A stretch of 64,000 nt of DNA from Tindallia californiensis (GCF_900107405.1 NZ_FNPV01000003.1:351580-415579), one strand, 5' to 3'. Counted from the first letter of the stretch, positions 18,343 through 27,258 are shown. The notes: generated by a model not told the origin, from the letters alone. Made by a program: numbers and translations.

Positions 18343-20724
18343 TTATATTCCGTCAAAAGATTGCTCTGTCCGGCCAATAATTTCATCTTGCAACACTTTG
18401 CTTAAGTTTCTAAAATGATCACTATAACCTGCAACACGAACAATCAGATCCTGATATTCCTCCGGGTTTTTTTGCGCTTTAATTAAAGTTTCTCTATCGG
18501 TTATATTAAATTGAATATGATGCCCTTCCATATTAAAATAAGCACGAACCAAACTTGCCATATTGTCCAGCCCCTCTTCACCCTTAACGACGGACGGGGT
18601 GAACTTCTGGTTTAGCAAGGTGCCTCCCGTACTAAGGTGATCCATTTTCGCTGCTGAACGAATAACCGCGGCAGGTCCAAGGGTGTCCGCTCCTTTTTCT
18701 GGCGAAATACCTTCTGAAAGTGGTTTGTGCGCTAAACGTCCATTAGGGCTGGCTAGCATAACTTCACCAAAGTATACATGGCAAGTGGTTGGAAGCATAT
18801 TAATTCGATATTCTCCCCCTTTCATATTAGACCGTCCATTAACGGTTTCTTTATAAATAGTAAATATTTGTTTCATCACTTCGTCCGCATAATCATCATC
18901 ATTTCCATATTTAGGTGTTTTGTTTTTCACGAGATGCTTAACCAGATCATGGCCTTCAAAATCATCGCTTATCGCCGCCATCAGTTCTTCCATCGTGCAT
19001 TTCTGATGATCGTAAATATTATATTTGATGGCTGTCAGTGAATCCGTAATCGTGCCAATCCCGACGCCCTGAATATAGTTAGTATTATATCTGGCACCAC
19101 CGGCATTATAGTCTTTGCCTTTCGCTATGCAATCATTAGTAATGACCGATAGAAAAGGAGAAGGCATGTATTTTGCGTAGATGGTCTCTATTACATTAGA
19201 ACCCTGTATTTTGATATTGATAAAATGCTCTATCTGTTTCTTGTATGCTTCTAATAACTCTTCATAACTCTTGAAATCTTCCGCTTTTCCCAGGGCTAAT
19301 CCCAGCTGCTTTTTTCCTACAGGATCATAGCCATTATGCAGGGTGATTTCCAATATTTTAGGCAAATTGAAGTACCCTGTCAGAATATAGGCTTCGTTGC
19401 CAAAAGCTCCCGTTTCTACACAACCACTAGTTCCTCCCAGTCGTGCATCTTCGATGGTTTTGCCTGCATTTAACAGCTCTTGCATGATGGCTTCGGTATT
19501 GTAAAAAGCTGGCTGTCCCCACCCTTTTCTTGACACTTCACAAGCTCTCTTCAGAAAGTGCTGTGGTGTTTTTCGGCTAATCTGAACATTGGAGCTTGGT
19601 TGTAAAAGTTTCATTTCGTCCATGCAATCCAGTATCAAATAGCTGACATCATTAACACCATCCTGACCATCAGCCGTGATCCCACCCGTATTAATGTTTG
19701 CAAAATCTGTATAGGTCCCACTTTCTTTTAAGGTTATTCCTACTTTGGGCGGCGCTGGTTGGTTATTAAATTTAACCCATAGGCATTGCAACAATTCTAA
19801 GGCTTCCTCTTCCTTCAAACTTCCTGCTTCCATTTCCTTTTGATAAAAAGGATTTAAGTGTTGATCTAACCTTCCGGGACTAAAAGCATCCCATGGATTC
19901 AACTCTGTGCAAACGCCCAGATGGACAAACCAATACATCTGGATTGCTTGCCAATAGGTTTCTGGCTTGTTAGCCGGAACTACCTCACAGTTTTCAGCGA
20001 TTTGCAGAAGTTCTTTTTTTCGAGAAGGATCCGTTTCCTTTTCAGCTAGTTCTCTGGCATATTGAGCGTATCTTTCTCCCAAAATCATGATAGCATCGCA
20101 GGCAATGTCCATTGCTTTTAAGTTTTCTAACTTGCTGTAGGCTTCCGAATCATTCATATAATCTAAGGAAGCGATTCGCTCCTTTATGATTTTTTTGTAA
20201 TCTTTGAACCCTTTTTCATAGATGGCACCAGAACCTACGGTATGTCCCGGACCTCTTTGCTCCATAAACTCAGTAAATATTCCCAGTTCATAACAATCTT
20301 TCCATTCATCAGTCATCGCATCCAGTATTTTTTTTCGAATGGAGCGATCTTTCCAGTAAGGAATTATTTTTTCTTCCTGCAGCGTAAAGTCTTCTTCGCT
20401 AACTTTGAATCCAATAAGTTCTCTCTCATTCATGACCTGCATGTCTTCTATCGTATGACAGCATAGCTCCGGAAAGGTTGGTGTTTTTTGGGGTCCATCA
20501 CCTTTTTCGCCCACAATAAGCTCCCCATCATTAATGCACAGGGTTTTGTTTTCCATAAAATACTTAAAGGCAATGGCTCTCATCTCGGGAATAGAAACAG
20601 ATCCATCATATTGTTGATAGGCATCTGTCATCAAATCAGCTCGTTCCATGTAAATCCTCGGTTCCGTTGTCACACTTTGCTGCCTAAGCTTCCTTACTCT
20701 TTCATTGATTCCTCTAAGCTCCAT
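18343..20724 (-). CDS. hypD: trans-4-hydroxy-L-proline dehydratase (glycyl radical enzyme)
   Basis: A 793-aa glycyl radical enzyme. The catalytic cysteine region reads GGTSGCVETG (Cys and Glu of the dehydratase subclass) and the C-terminal radical loop reads RVAGYSDHF. Overall it resembles from memory the Clostridioides difficile HypD closely, from the N-terminal ERADLMTDAYQQY region to the terminal IIGRTEQSF. It should dehydrate trans-4-hydroxy-L-proline to 1-pyrroline-5-carboxylate in the cytosol. The activase gene is four bases upstream and proC is downstream, the expected set. The start ATG has AGGAGG upstream. The enzyme is O2-sensitive and so fits an anaerobe. Confidence 0.96.
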   Translation of the reverse strand: MELRGINERVRKLRQQSVTTEPRIYMERADLMTDAYQQYDGSVSIPEMRAIAFKYFMENKTLCINDGELIVGEKGDGPQKTPTFPELCCHTIEDMQVMNERELIGFKVSEEDFTLQEEKIIPYWKDRSIRKKILDAMTDEWKDCYELGIFTEFMEQRGPGHTVGSGAIYEKGFKDYKKIIKERIASLDYMNDSEAYSKLENLKAMDIACDAIMILGERYAQYARELAEKETDPSRKKELLQIAENCEVVPANKPETYWQAIQMYWFVHLGVCTELNPWDAFSPGRLDQHLNPFYQKEMEAGSLKEEEALELLQCLWVKFNNQPAPPKVGITLKESGTYTDFANINTGGITADGQDGVNDVSYLILDCMDEMKLLQPSSNVQISRKTPQHFLKRACEVSRKGWGQPAFYNTEAIMQELLNAGKTIEDARLGGTSGCVETGAFGNEAYILTGYFNLPKILEITLHNGYDPVGKKQLGLALGKAEDFKSYEELLEAYKKQIEHFINIKIQGSNVIETIYAKYMPSPFLSVITNDCIAKGKDYNAGGARYNTNYIQGVGIGTITDSLTAIKYNIYDHQKCTMEELMAAISDDFEGHDLVKHLVKNKTPKYGNDDDYADEVMKQIFTIYKETVNGRSNMKGGEYRINMLPTTCHVYFGEVMLASPNGRLAHKPLSEGISPEKGADTLGPAAVIRSAAKMDHLSTGGTLLNQKFTPSVVKGEEGLDNMASLVRAYFNMEGHHIQFNITDRETLIKAQKNPEEYQDLIVRVAGYSDHFRNLSKVLQDEIIGRTEQSFDGI

Positions 20725-20728
20725 TTCA

Positions 20729-21643
20729 TCAGCCTCCTATACTAATATTTTGAAACCCATGTTCTATAAAAATGTTTTTTATTGCCTCCATTTTTTCAGG
20801 AGAAGGAACACTCATCTTTTTCTTCTCGTAAGAACGACCTAACCGCTGATATTTTATAGACCCTGCTTCATGATACGGTAGCAAATCTATTTTTTTTACT
20901 TTGATTTGATTCATCACCAACCATTGAATCATTTCTTGTATTTCCTTTTCCCTATCATTAAACCCGCCAATAACAGCCACCCGAATGGTAATAATCGCAT
21001 CCATCTTATTGATTTCTATTAAATTATCGAGAATAGTCTCTAACCCATCTCCCACAAATAGTTCATGTTTTTGTTGGTCGATGGTTTTTATATCATACAA
21101 AAAAGCGTCCACGTAGGGAACCAACTGTTGATAGGATTCTCTCGGCGCAAGACCACAGGTATCTATGGTAATATGGATGCCCAACCTTTTTAGCTTTTTA
21201 CATAGTTCCAATAAAAACCCTATCGACTGAGACATAACTTCACCACCAGACAGAGTAACGCCACCTCCTGATTCTTCATAAAGCATTCTGTCCCTTTTCA
21301 CAATCTCAACCAGTTGATTTGCTGTATATGGTTTCCCCGCTATTTCCAATGCATTATAAACACAATAGTCCAGACAAGTTCCACAAGTATGGCAGTTTTT
21401 CCGATCCAATTCGATCTTTCCTTTTACCTCTTTAATCCCTTGATGGGGACAAAAGTTCATACAGGCTTTACAATTTTTACATCTTTCTTCATAGCGTATT
21501 ATTTGTTTTTGATAACTTTGACTTTCTGGATTGTGGCACCATTTACAATGCAGTCCGCAACCTTTAAAGAATACGGTACTTCTAATCCCTTCACCATCAT
21601 GGATCGAAAACCGTTGTATATTAAAAACCAAGGCCTCTTTCAT
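20729..21643 (-). CDS. hypE: Glycyl radical enzyme activase for HypD
   Basis: A 304-aa radical SAM activase. The cluster motif CGLHCKWC (CxxxCxxC) is near residues 29-36, followed by two ferredoxin-type clusters (CKNCKACMNFCP and CHTCGTCLDYC, about 55-95), and the GGGVTLSGGE SAM-binding segment. It abstracts hydrogen from the glycine of the neighbouring dehydratase to make the active radical. It is the first gene of the hypE-hypD-proC unit with a good promoter at 21745-21773. Confidence 0.94.
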   Translation of the reverse strand: MKEALVFNIQRFSIHDGEGIRSTVFFKGCGLHCKWCHNPESQSYQKQIIRYEERCKNCKACMNFCPHQGIKEVKGKIELDRKNCHTCGTCLDYCVYNALEIAGKPYTANQLVEIVKRDRMLYEESGGGVTLSGGEVMSQSIGFLLELCKKLKRLGIHITIDTCGLAPRESYQQLVPYVDAFLYDIKTIDQQKHELFVGDGLETILDNLIEINKMDAIITIRVAVIGGFNDREKEIQEMIQWLVMNQIKVKKIDLLPYHEAGSIKYQRLGRSYEKKKMSVPSPEKMEAIKNIFIEHGFQNISIGG

Positions 21644-21744
21644 CGAAACTCACAACCTTTCTCCTTAGCTTCTTTGTGGCGACCTTTTGGAAGGCGATCT
21701 CCTGCTTTGCTCCAATAATAACTTGTTAATTATTTGTCATTTTC

Positions 21745-21773
21745 AGTATCTCTTAGTTATATGAAAAAGTCAA
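21745..21773 (-). promoter_or_regulatory. Sigma-A promoter of the hyp operon
   Basis: The minus strand has TTGACT, a 17-base spacer and GATACT. It lies about 100 bases upstream of the hypE start in the region divergent to the XRE-cupin gene, a plausible regulator. Confidence 0.6.
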
Positions 21774-22012
21774 TCCTTTTTGCCTTTTTTATGAAATTAT
21801 TTTTCTAATAATGTTTTTATCGTGAAATTTATTCATATAAATTCATTTACATTGATGTTTCTTCTTTTAAAAGCAGTCTTTAAGCGCCCTATTTATTTTC
21901 AGAACTTCTTAAGCTTTTTAATAATCCCTTCTCTTTTTTGTATGACTTTTCCGTGATTATGGTATAGTATAATGACAACTACAGGTTTTTTCCATTCAAT
22001 GGATTGTTGACA
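21774..22012. other. Divergent hypE / XRE-cupin intergenic region
   Basis: AT-rich spacer. A TATAAT box at 21968-21973 faces the XRE-cupin gene, with only a weak -35. I see no clear operator palindrome and no coding region. Confidence 0.4.
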
Positions 22013-22066
22013 AAAGCCTTAGCGGCACTAGTCATCGGATAATAGAGGCTTTGGAGCCTAATTTTT
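22013..22066 (+). promoter_or_regulatory. Candidate leader attenuator of XRE-cupin gene
   Basis: AAAGCCT (22013-22019) can pair with AGGCTTT (22046-22052), enclosing a 26-base segment that begins TAGCGGCACTAG and continues TCATCGGATAATAG. The AGGCT part is alternatively the 5' arm of AGGCT-TTGG-AGCCT followed by AATTTTT, a short intrinsic terminator (22046-22066). The two pairings exclude each other, as in an attenuator. A related 24-base sequence occurs at 16889-16912. I cannot match it to a known riboswitch class. Confidence 0.4.
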
Positions 22067-22083
22067 CGGCAAGGAGAGGTTAG

Positions 22084-22722
22084 ATGCTTAAAATCGAAAC
22101 TCAGATCGGCGCAAAAGCAAAGCAATTGCGGCAAGAAAAAAAAATAACGCTGAAGGAACTCAGCGAAAAAACAAACCTGTCTGTTGGATATCTATCCCAG
22201 TTTGAGCGAGGAATTAATACCATTGCTATCGATACACTTGCTAAAATCGCTGATGTTTACCAGGTCCACTTAAACTATTTTTTACCTAGTCAGATGGGAG
22301 AAAATGCCATTGTCTTAAAAAGCTATGAACAGGAAGTATTAGATGTTATTGGCGAACACTACATCGTTACTTCTCTTGGTACCAACAACTCAAAGCATAT
22401 TTTATATCCAAGACTCATCGAGATCCTACCTTCCCTAAAAAAAGAAGAACGCCTTCAAACCTATCCTCACAAGGGTGAAGAGTTCATTTACATTCTGGAA
22501 GGTATTCTTACACTTTTATATAAGGATGAAAAGCATCATCTTTATCCTGGCGATTCTGCTCAATACGCTTCGGACATTCCTCACAACTGGGCGAACGACA
22601 CGAACAAAAATGTAAAGTTGCTTTGTATCTCTGTTCCAAACCCTTTTAATGAAAACAATCCTAAAGATAAGGTCGAAGACGATCATCTCCATCAACATAT
22701 AGGCAGCACCTTAACGGATTAA
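22084..22722 (+). CDS. XRE-cupin transcriptional regulator
   Basis: A 212-aa protein with an N-terminal helix-turn-helix (about residues 8-62, TLKELSEKTNLSVGYLSQFE) and a C-terminal cupin_2 domain (about 120-195, with HKGEEFIYILEG and the PGDSAQYASDIPHNW segment) that would bind a small ligand or metal. This architecture is common in regulators of amino acid metabolism. It is divergent from hypE-hypD-proC and may control it. The start at 22084 follows AAGGAGAGG. Confidence 0.92.
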   Translation: MLKIETQIGAKAKQLRQEKKITLKELSEKTNLSVGYLSQFERGINTIAIDTLAKIADVYQVHLNYFLPSQMGENAIVLKSYEQEVLDVIGEHYIVTSLGTNNSKHILYPRLIEILPSLKKEERLQTYPHKGEEFIYILEGILTLLYKDEKHHLYPGDSAQYASDIPHNWANDTNKNVKLLCISVPNPFNENNPKDKVEDDHLHQHIGSTLTD

Positions 22723-22738
22723 TTGTCTTAAAACTACA

Positions 22739-22784
22739 AATACCAATAGTGATGAAGTCTTAAGGCCTCTTCCCTATTGGTATT
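22739..22784 (+). terminator. Probable terminator, long stem
   Basis: AATACCAATAG pairs with CTATTGGTATT across a 24-base loop, followed by a T-rich tract. It separates the XRE-cupin gene from the convergent HAD gene and may serve both. Confidence 0.55.
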
Positions 22785-22859
22785 CATCTTCGTTATCTTT
22801 TTTATCCTTTTTATCTCTTCTATCCACTTTATACCTTTTTGTCCTACTCTTTTTCAAGA

Positions 22860-23507
22860 TTATCGCAAAATCGTCTCCAGCTCTTCTACTTGGCGAACAA
22901 TCATTTTTGCACCAGCTTTTTCCAATTCATCCCTATCTCCATACCCATATAACACACCAATAGAATCTACTCCTACCTTTTTCGCCCCTATCATATCATG
23001 TTTTCGATCCCCTACCATCACCGCTTTGGAAAGATCTTTCACACCAGCCCTTTCCAGCACATATGCTATCACTTCATTCTTCTGTACCCTGCTGCCATCA
23101 AAATGACTTCCTGCCACAAAGGAAAAGTAGTGATGGATTCCAAAATGTTTCAGTATCTGGTTAGCAAAGATTTCCGGCTTTGAAGTGGCTACCAAAAGCG
23201 TCTTTTTTCGACTGGCCAACTTTTCCAGCAAAGCCGGGATTCCTTCATAGACTTTGTTTTCAAACAAACCTTTCTCTCTATAATACTCACGATAATACTC
23301 TACCGCTTGTTTCGCTTCTTCTTTAGAAAACCCGTAAAAGCTCTCAAAGGATTCCATAAGTGGCGGTCCTATAAATGGATACAAGGTTTCTCTGTCCTCC
23401 ACTTTAATCCCATATTTTTCCAGAGCATGCATCAGGGCATTGGTAATCCCCATCCCCGGGTCTGTCAAAGTTCCATCTAAATCAAATAAGATGCATTGAT
23501 AGTTCAT
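22860..23507 (-). CDS. HAD-superfamily phosphatase (phosphoglycolate phosphatase-like)
   Basis: A 215-aa HAD hydrolase with the DLDGTLTD nucleophile motif, a helical cap (about residues 15-80), motif II in LLVATSKP and motif IV in VMVGDRKHDMIGAKK. The closest functional group is the Gph/PpaX type, which removes phosphate from phosphoglycolate or pyrophosphate; the specific substrate is open. The start is the ATG at 23507 because GGGAGG precedes it; the ATG at 23522 contains the ribosome site. Confidence 0.9.
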   Translation of the reverse strand: MNYQCILFDLDGTLTDPGMGITNALMHALEKYGIKVEDRETLYPFIGPPLMESFESFYGFSKEEAKQAVEYYREYYREKGLFENKVYEGIPALLEKLASRKKTLLVATSKPEIFANQILKHFGIHHYFSFVAGSHFDGSRVQKNEVIAYVLERAGVKDLSKAVMVGDRKHDMIGAKKVGVDSIGVLYGYGDRDELEKAGAKMIVRQVEELETILR

Positions 23508-23603
23508 TGGTATTCCTCCCATTAATTTCTTTATATTATCCCTCTATTACCATTTTCTTTTTCTTTCCTTACCCTTTTTGACTCAAAAGTATGATATTCT
23601 TTT

Positions 23604-23633
23604 TGAAACTTTTTTCCTCTTTCATACGTTTTA
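23604..23633 (+). promoter_or_regulatory. ECF sigma-factor-type promoter
   Basis: TGAAAC (23604-23609), a 17-base spacer and CGTTTTA (23627-23633) match the TGAAAC / CGTC-type promoters recognised by SigV-like ECF factors. It lies 52 bases before the sigma gene, so it is a likely autoregulatory promoter. Confidence 0.65.
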
Positions 23634-23684
23634 CCTATGTCTGACATTATTGGTGCGCACCAATTTCTCTGAAAGGAGCAACAA

Positions 23685-24194
23685 ATGAAGAAAAAAGAAC
23701 TTGCATCTGAAAAAGAAGTAGAAGCTTATTTGATAGAAAACCAATTAATGCACTATCGCTTAGCTTATAGTTATGTTCGCAATCAGGAAGATGCCCTGGA
23801 CATTATTCAGGAAGCTTCGTATAAAGCTATTGTACACATAGATTCCTTAAAAAGCATCCACCAAATGAAACCTTGGTTTTGTCGAATCCTCATTAATACA
23901 GCCCTGGACTTTCTGCGTAAACGAAAACGACTTCTTGTAATGGACGAAGAGACAATGGAGGCTTTCGACAAAGGATCCGAAGACCGTTATGAAGACATTG
24001 ATCTTCACCAGGCACTAAGAGAAATGCCGGATCAGTATCGCAGTATCCTTATCTTGCGTTTTTTCGAAGACTTAAAAATTGAAGAAATTGCAGACATCTT
24101 AAACGAAAACATCAGTACCATCAAAAGCAGGCTTTATCGTTCCTTAAAAATGCTTCGCCTTGAAATCAAAGAAGATCAGGAGGTTATCCAATGA
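23685..24194 (+). CDS. sigV: ECF RNA polymerase sigma factor, SigV-like
   Basis: A 169-aa ECF sigma factor with region 2 (about residues 20-85, including NQEDALDIIQEASYKAI) and region 4 (about 110-160, DLKIEEIADILNENISTIKSRLYRSLKML). Its stop overlaps the start of an RsiV-like anti-sigma gene by four bases (ATGA). In Bacillus and Clostridioides such pairs respond to lysozyme and drive wall-modification genes. No obvious target gene is adjacent apart from its own promoter. Confidence 0.92.
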   Translation: MKKKELASEKEVEAYLIENQLMHYRLAYSYVRNQEDALDIIQEASYKAIVHIDSLKSIHQMKPWFCRILINTALDFLRKRKRLLVMDEETMEAFDKGSEDRYEDIDLHQALREMPDQYRSILILRFFEDLKIEEIADILNENISTIKSRLYRSLKMLRLEIKEDQEVIQ

Positions 24195-25093
24195 AGAAAA
24201 ATCATCTTCACTCTATAAAAAAAGACTATATGAATCCACCTCTCCCTAAGGATATAGAAAGTAGCATCCGAAAAGGAGTGGCACAGGCACAAAGAGAAAA
24301 ACAGCGTCATCGATTTCAACGTGGAATCAAAAAAACAGCTAGTATTGCCGCTGCTGCATCTATTCTTTTCACCGTTGCCCTTAACAGCAGCCCTGCCTTT
24401 GCTTCTTCTTTTTCAGAGATACCTCTCATCAATCGTGTGGTGCAGGTACTTACAGTGAAAGATTATCAATTTGAGCAGGATGGATATACTGCCAATGTCA
24501 CTACTCCAGCTATTGAAGGGCTTGAAAATAAAAATCTTGAAACCTTATTAAATAAAACCTATTTAAAGGAAAGCAAAGAACTTTACCAGGATTTCTTAAA
24601 AGAAATGGAGGAGATGGAAGATTCCGGCGGCGGTCATCTGGGCCTTCATAGTGGTTACGAGGTTGTTACGGATAATGAGCAGATTCTTTCTATCCGACGT
24701 TATGTGGTTAATACCGTGGGATCTTCTTCCACAACTTATCAATATGATACCATTGACAAAGAAAACGAACTGTTTCTTACCTTACCGAGCCTGTTTAAGG
24801 ACGATGCTTACATCGAAGTGATCTCTCAGTCCATCAAAGAGCAAATGATGAACCAACATCGTCAAGACCCTGATCAAATATATTGGCTGGAAGGAATGGT
24901 GGAGGATCCGGATCTTGTTGATCTTTTCCAGAAAATTGATCCTTCGCAGAACTTCTATATTAGCGAAGACGCCACTCTGGTCATTTCTTTTGATAAATAT
25001 GAAGTAGCTCCCGGCTACATGGGAGTAGCTGAATTTCAAATCCCTACGGATATCTTAAAGCCATTGTTAGTCAATAATGAGTATTTGAAGTAA
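24191..25093 (+). CDS. rsiV: RsiV-like anti-sigma factor
   Basis: A 300-aa protein with a cytosolic N-terminus (about residues 1-45), one membrane segment (about 46-68) and an extracytoplasmic region with the SSFSEIPLINRVVQVLTVKDY segment and a C-terminal DUF3298 domain. In characterised RsiV the outer domain binds lysozyme directly and is then cleaved by signal peptidase and site-2 protease, releasing SigV. Gene order and the four-base overlap with the sigma gene support this assignment. Both proteases would have to act from elsewhere in the genome. Confidence 0.88.
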   Translation: MKKNHLHSIKKDYMNPPLPKDIESSIRKGVAQAQREKQRHRFQRGIKKTASIAAAASILFTVALNSSPAFASSFSEIPLINRVVQVLTVKDYQFEQDGYTANVTTPAIEGLENKNLETLLNKTYLKESKELYQDFLKEMEEMEDSGGGHLGLHSGYEVVTDNEQILSIRRYVVNTVGSSSTTYQYDTIDKENELFLTLPSLFKDDAYIEVISQSIKEQMMNQHRQDPDQIYWLEGMVEDPDLVDLFQKIDPSQNFYISEDATLVISFDKYEVAPGYMGVAEFQIPTDILKPLLVNNEYLK

Positions 25094-25134
25094 GGTTTCT
25101 ATCCACTACCAATTGCTACCGAATGCTACGGATT

Positions 25135-25159
25135 GCCCACCTTTCTGGTGGGCATTTTT
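25135..25159 (+). terminator. Rho-independent terminator
   Basis: GCCCACC-TTTCT-GGTGGGC followed by ATTTTT, 41 bases after the rsiV stop. Confidence 0.9.
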
Positions 25160-25227
25160 GTCTTCAGTCTATCCAGACACACCTGTCAAAGGTTGAAGAT
25201 ACCCAATAATACCAATATTAAAAAAAA

Positions 25228-25256
25228 TTGACAAGGCTTACTTTGCTCTATATAAT
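25228..25256 (+). promoter_or_regulatory. Perfect consensus sigma-A promoter
   Basis: TTGACA, exactly 17 bases, TATAAT, about 50 bases before the flavoprotein lipoprotein gene. All 12 hexamer positions match consensus, which predicts strong constitutive transcription. Confidence 0.9.
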
Positions 25257-25309
25257 ATCTCTGACCATCTATTAACAAACAACAAGAAAGAAAGAGGAGG
25301 AATTGAACG

Positions 25310-26788
25310 ATGATAAAGAAACACAAAAAATGGTTTTCCCTTTTACTAACCCTTCTGCTTACATTAAGCATCTTCACTGGATGCGGAAGTACAGCAGACG
25401 ATGAGGCAGAGGAAGTAGCTGAAGAAGCTGCAGAAGAAGCCGTTGCGGAAGACTTTACTGATCTTACTACGGATGTATTAGTTGTTGGAGCTGGTGGTGC
25501 TGGTTTAGCCGCCGCCATCGAAGCAAGCGATGCAGGCAAAGAAGTAATCGTTATTGAAAAAATGCCAATGGCTGGCGGAAACACCCTTCGAGCTACTGGT
25601 GGGTTAAATGCAGCCGGAACTTCTTCACAAGAAGCTTTAGACATTGAAGATGACGCTTCTATTCATTACGAAGATACAATGACTGGTGGTCATGAGTTAA
25701 ACGACCCTGAACTGGTAGAAATCCTTACTAGCCAAGCAGCACCAGCTGTAGAGTGGCTTATTGAATTAGGTGCTGACCTTTCAGATGTTGGACGATTAGG
25801 CGGTTCTTCTAATAACCGTACTCACCGACCAACTGGCGGTGCCCCTGTAGGTGGTCATTTAGTTCAAGTATTACAAGAAGCAAGCCAAGAACGAGGTGTT
25901 GAAATTTTACTAAACACTACCGCTATCGAATTACTGATGGAAGATGAGGCTGTCAACGGAGTGCTTGTAGAAGCAGAAAACGGTGAGACTTATTCTATTT
26001 TCGCAGACGCTGTTATTTTAGCAACTGGCGGATTTGGTGCTAACGCAACCATGATCGCTGATTTAGATGAAGGCCTAGAAGGTTTCGGAACCACTAATCA
26101 TCCGGGAGCTACTGGCGAAGGAATCACGATGGCTCAAGAAATCGGAGCTGCTTTAGTGGATATGGTGGAAATCCAAACACATCCAACGGTTGTTCCAGAG
26201 ATTGGTTATATGATTACAGAAGCCGTTCGTGGTAATGGAGCTATTTTAATCAACCGTTCCGGTGAACGATTTGTTGATGAAATGGGTACCAGAGACGTTG
26301 TATCAACGGCTACTTTAGAGCAAGAAGGACAAACCGGTTTCTTATTCTTTGACGAAGAAGTTCGTGAAAGTCTGAGTGCCATCGAAGGCTATATTGAAAG
26401 AGATTTAGTAATCGAAGCAGAAAGCTTAGAAGCCTTGGCTGAAAAGATGGAAATGGATATCGATGTATTACAGGCAACTGTAGACAGTTACAACGAAGCG
26501 GTTGCTTCTGGATCTGACGAAGCTTTCGGAAGAAGCGACATGCCTGTTAGTCTTGAAAGTCCATCTTTCTATGTGATCGAAGTTGGTCCAGCGGTACATC
26601 ATACCATGGGCGGCTTACACATTTCAGCTAATGCAGAAGTATTAAACGAAAATGGTGAAGCAATTCCAGGATTATTTGCAGCTGGCGAAATCACTGGTGG
26701 AATCCACGGCGGCAACCGTCTGGGTGGAAACGCATTAACAGATCTTATGGTATTTGGTCGAATTGCTGGACAGTCCGCTGCACAGTAA
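25310..26788 (+). CDS. Secreted FAD-dependent reductase lipoprotein (fumarate reductase / urocanate reductase-like)
   Basis: A 492-aa protein with a lipoprotein signal (lipobox FTGCGS, Cys at about residue 26), an acidic linker (about 31-50) and a flavocytochrome-c-type FAD fold. Visible motifs are VLVVGAGGAGLAAAIEA (FAD-binding), IEKMPMAGGNTLRATGG and the late GGIHGGNRLGGNALTDLMVFG. Family members reduce fumarate, urocanate, methacrylate or related C=C acceptors; the substrate cannot be assigned. It has no heme domain, so electrons probably come via the FMN-binding lipoprotein encoded 39 bases downstream. The ribosome site is GAGGAGG. Location is predicted as the outer face of the membrane. 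Confidence 0.9.
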   Translation: MIKKHKKWFSLLLTLLLTLSIFTGCGSTADDEAEEVAEEAAEEAVAEDFTDLTTDVLVVGAGGAGLAAAIEASDAGKEVIVIEKMPMAGGNTLRATGGLNAAGTSSQEALDIEDDASIHYEDTMTGGHELNDPELVEILTSQAAPAVEWLIELGADLSDVGRLGGSSNNRTHRPTGGAPVGGHLVQVLQEASQERGVEILLNTTAIELLMEDEAVNGVLVEAENGETYSIFADAVILATGGFGANATMIADLDEGLEGFGTTNHPGATGEGITMAQEIGAALVDMVEIQTHPTVVPEIGYMITEAVRGNGAILINRSGERFVDEMGTRDVVSTATLEQEGQTGFLFFDEEVRESLSAIEGYIERDLVIEAESLEALAEKMEMDIDVLQATVDSYNEAVASGSDEAFGRSDMPVSLESPSFYVIEVGPAVHHTMGGLHISANAEVLNENGEAIPGLFAAGEITGGIHGGNRLGGNALTDLMVFGRIAGQSAAQ

Positions 26789-26827
26789 AAATAATTTTAC
26801 AGGTATTTTTTAGGAGGTACTACGAAA

Positions 26828-27208
26828 ATGATGTCATTCATTCAAAGTAAATCATTCAAATCAGGCATGGCTATCTTGTTTGCATTGCTTCTTGCTTTTA
26901 CCGTAACCGGTTGTGGGGATACAAGCACAGAAGAAGAAGCACCTGCTGCTGAGCCTCATACCTTAACTGGTTCTGGCGAAGGTTATGCCGGTACCATCAC
27001 CGTTGAAGTTGAAATGCTGGAAGACGAGATTCAAAGCATCGAAGTAACTGAGTCTTCAGACACTCCAGGTATTGCCGACGGAGCTTTTGATGCGGTTATC
27101 GGTAAAATCATCGAAAACCAAGGCACAGAAGATGTTGACGTAGTTTCCGGAGCTACCGGATCAAGCCAAGGTCTTTTAGATGCTGTGGAAGATGCACTTG
27201 CTCAGTAA
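26828..27208 (+). CDS. FMN-binding domain lipoprotein
   Basis: A 126-aa lipoprotein (lipobox VTGCGD) with one FMN_bind domain. The flavinylation motif reads DVVSGATGSS, so the residue normally linked to FMN through a phosphoester would be Ser rather than the more common Thr. The attaching enzyme ApbE is not in this window. It should pass electrons from a membrane source to the upstream flavoprotein reductase. It is co-transcribed with that gene from the strong promoter and ends at a terminator. Confidence 0.9.
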   Translation: MMSFIQSKSFKSGMAILFALLLAFTVTGCGDTSTEEEAPAAEPHTLTGSGEGYAGTITVEVEMLEDEIQSIEVTESSDTPGIADGAFDAVIGKIIENQGTEDVDVVSGATGSSQGLLDAVEDALAQ

Positions 27209-27258
27209 CACAAGATGCTTACGGTTTATTAAGCTGTATTGATTGCAGCAAAGTAGAA

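Noticed and set aside
25186-25644. Minus-strand frame opposite the flavoprotein gene
   Set aside because: Composition reflects the antisense of the acidic lipoprotein linker; no start signal, and it covers a strong plus-strand promoter.
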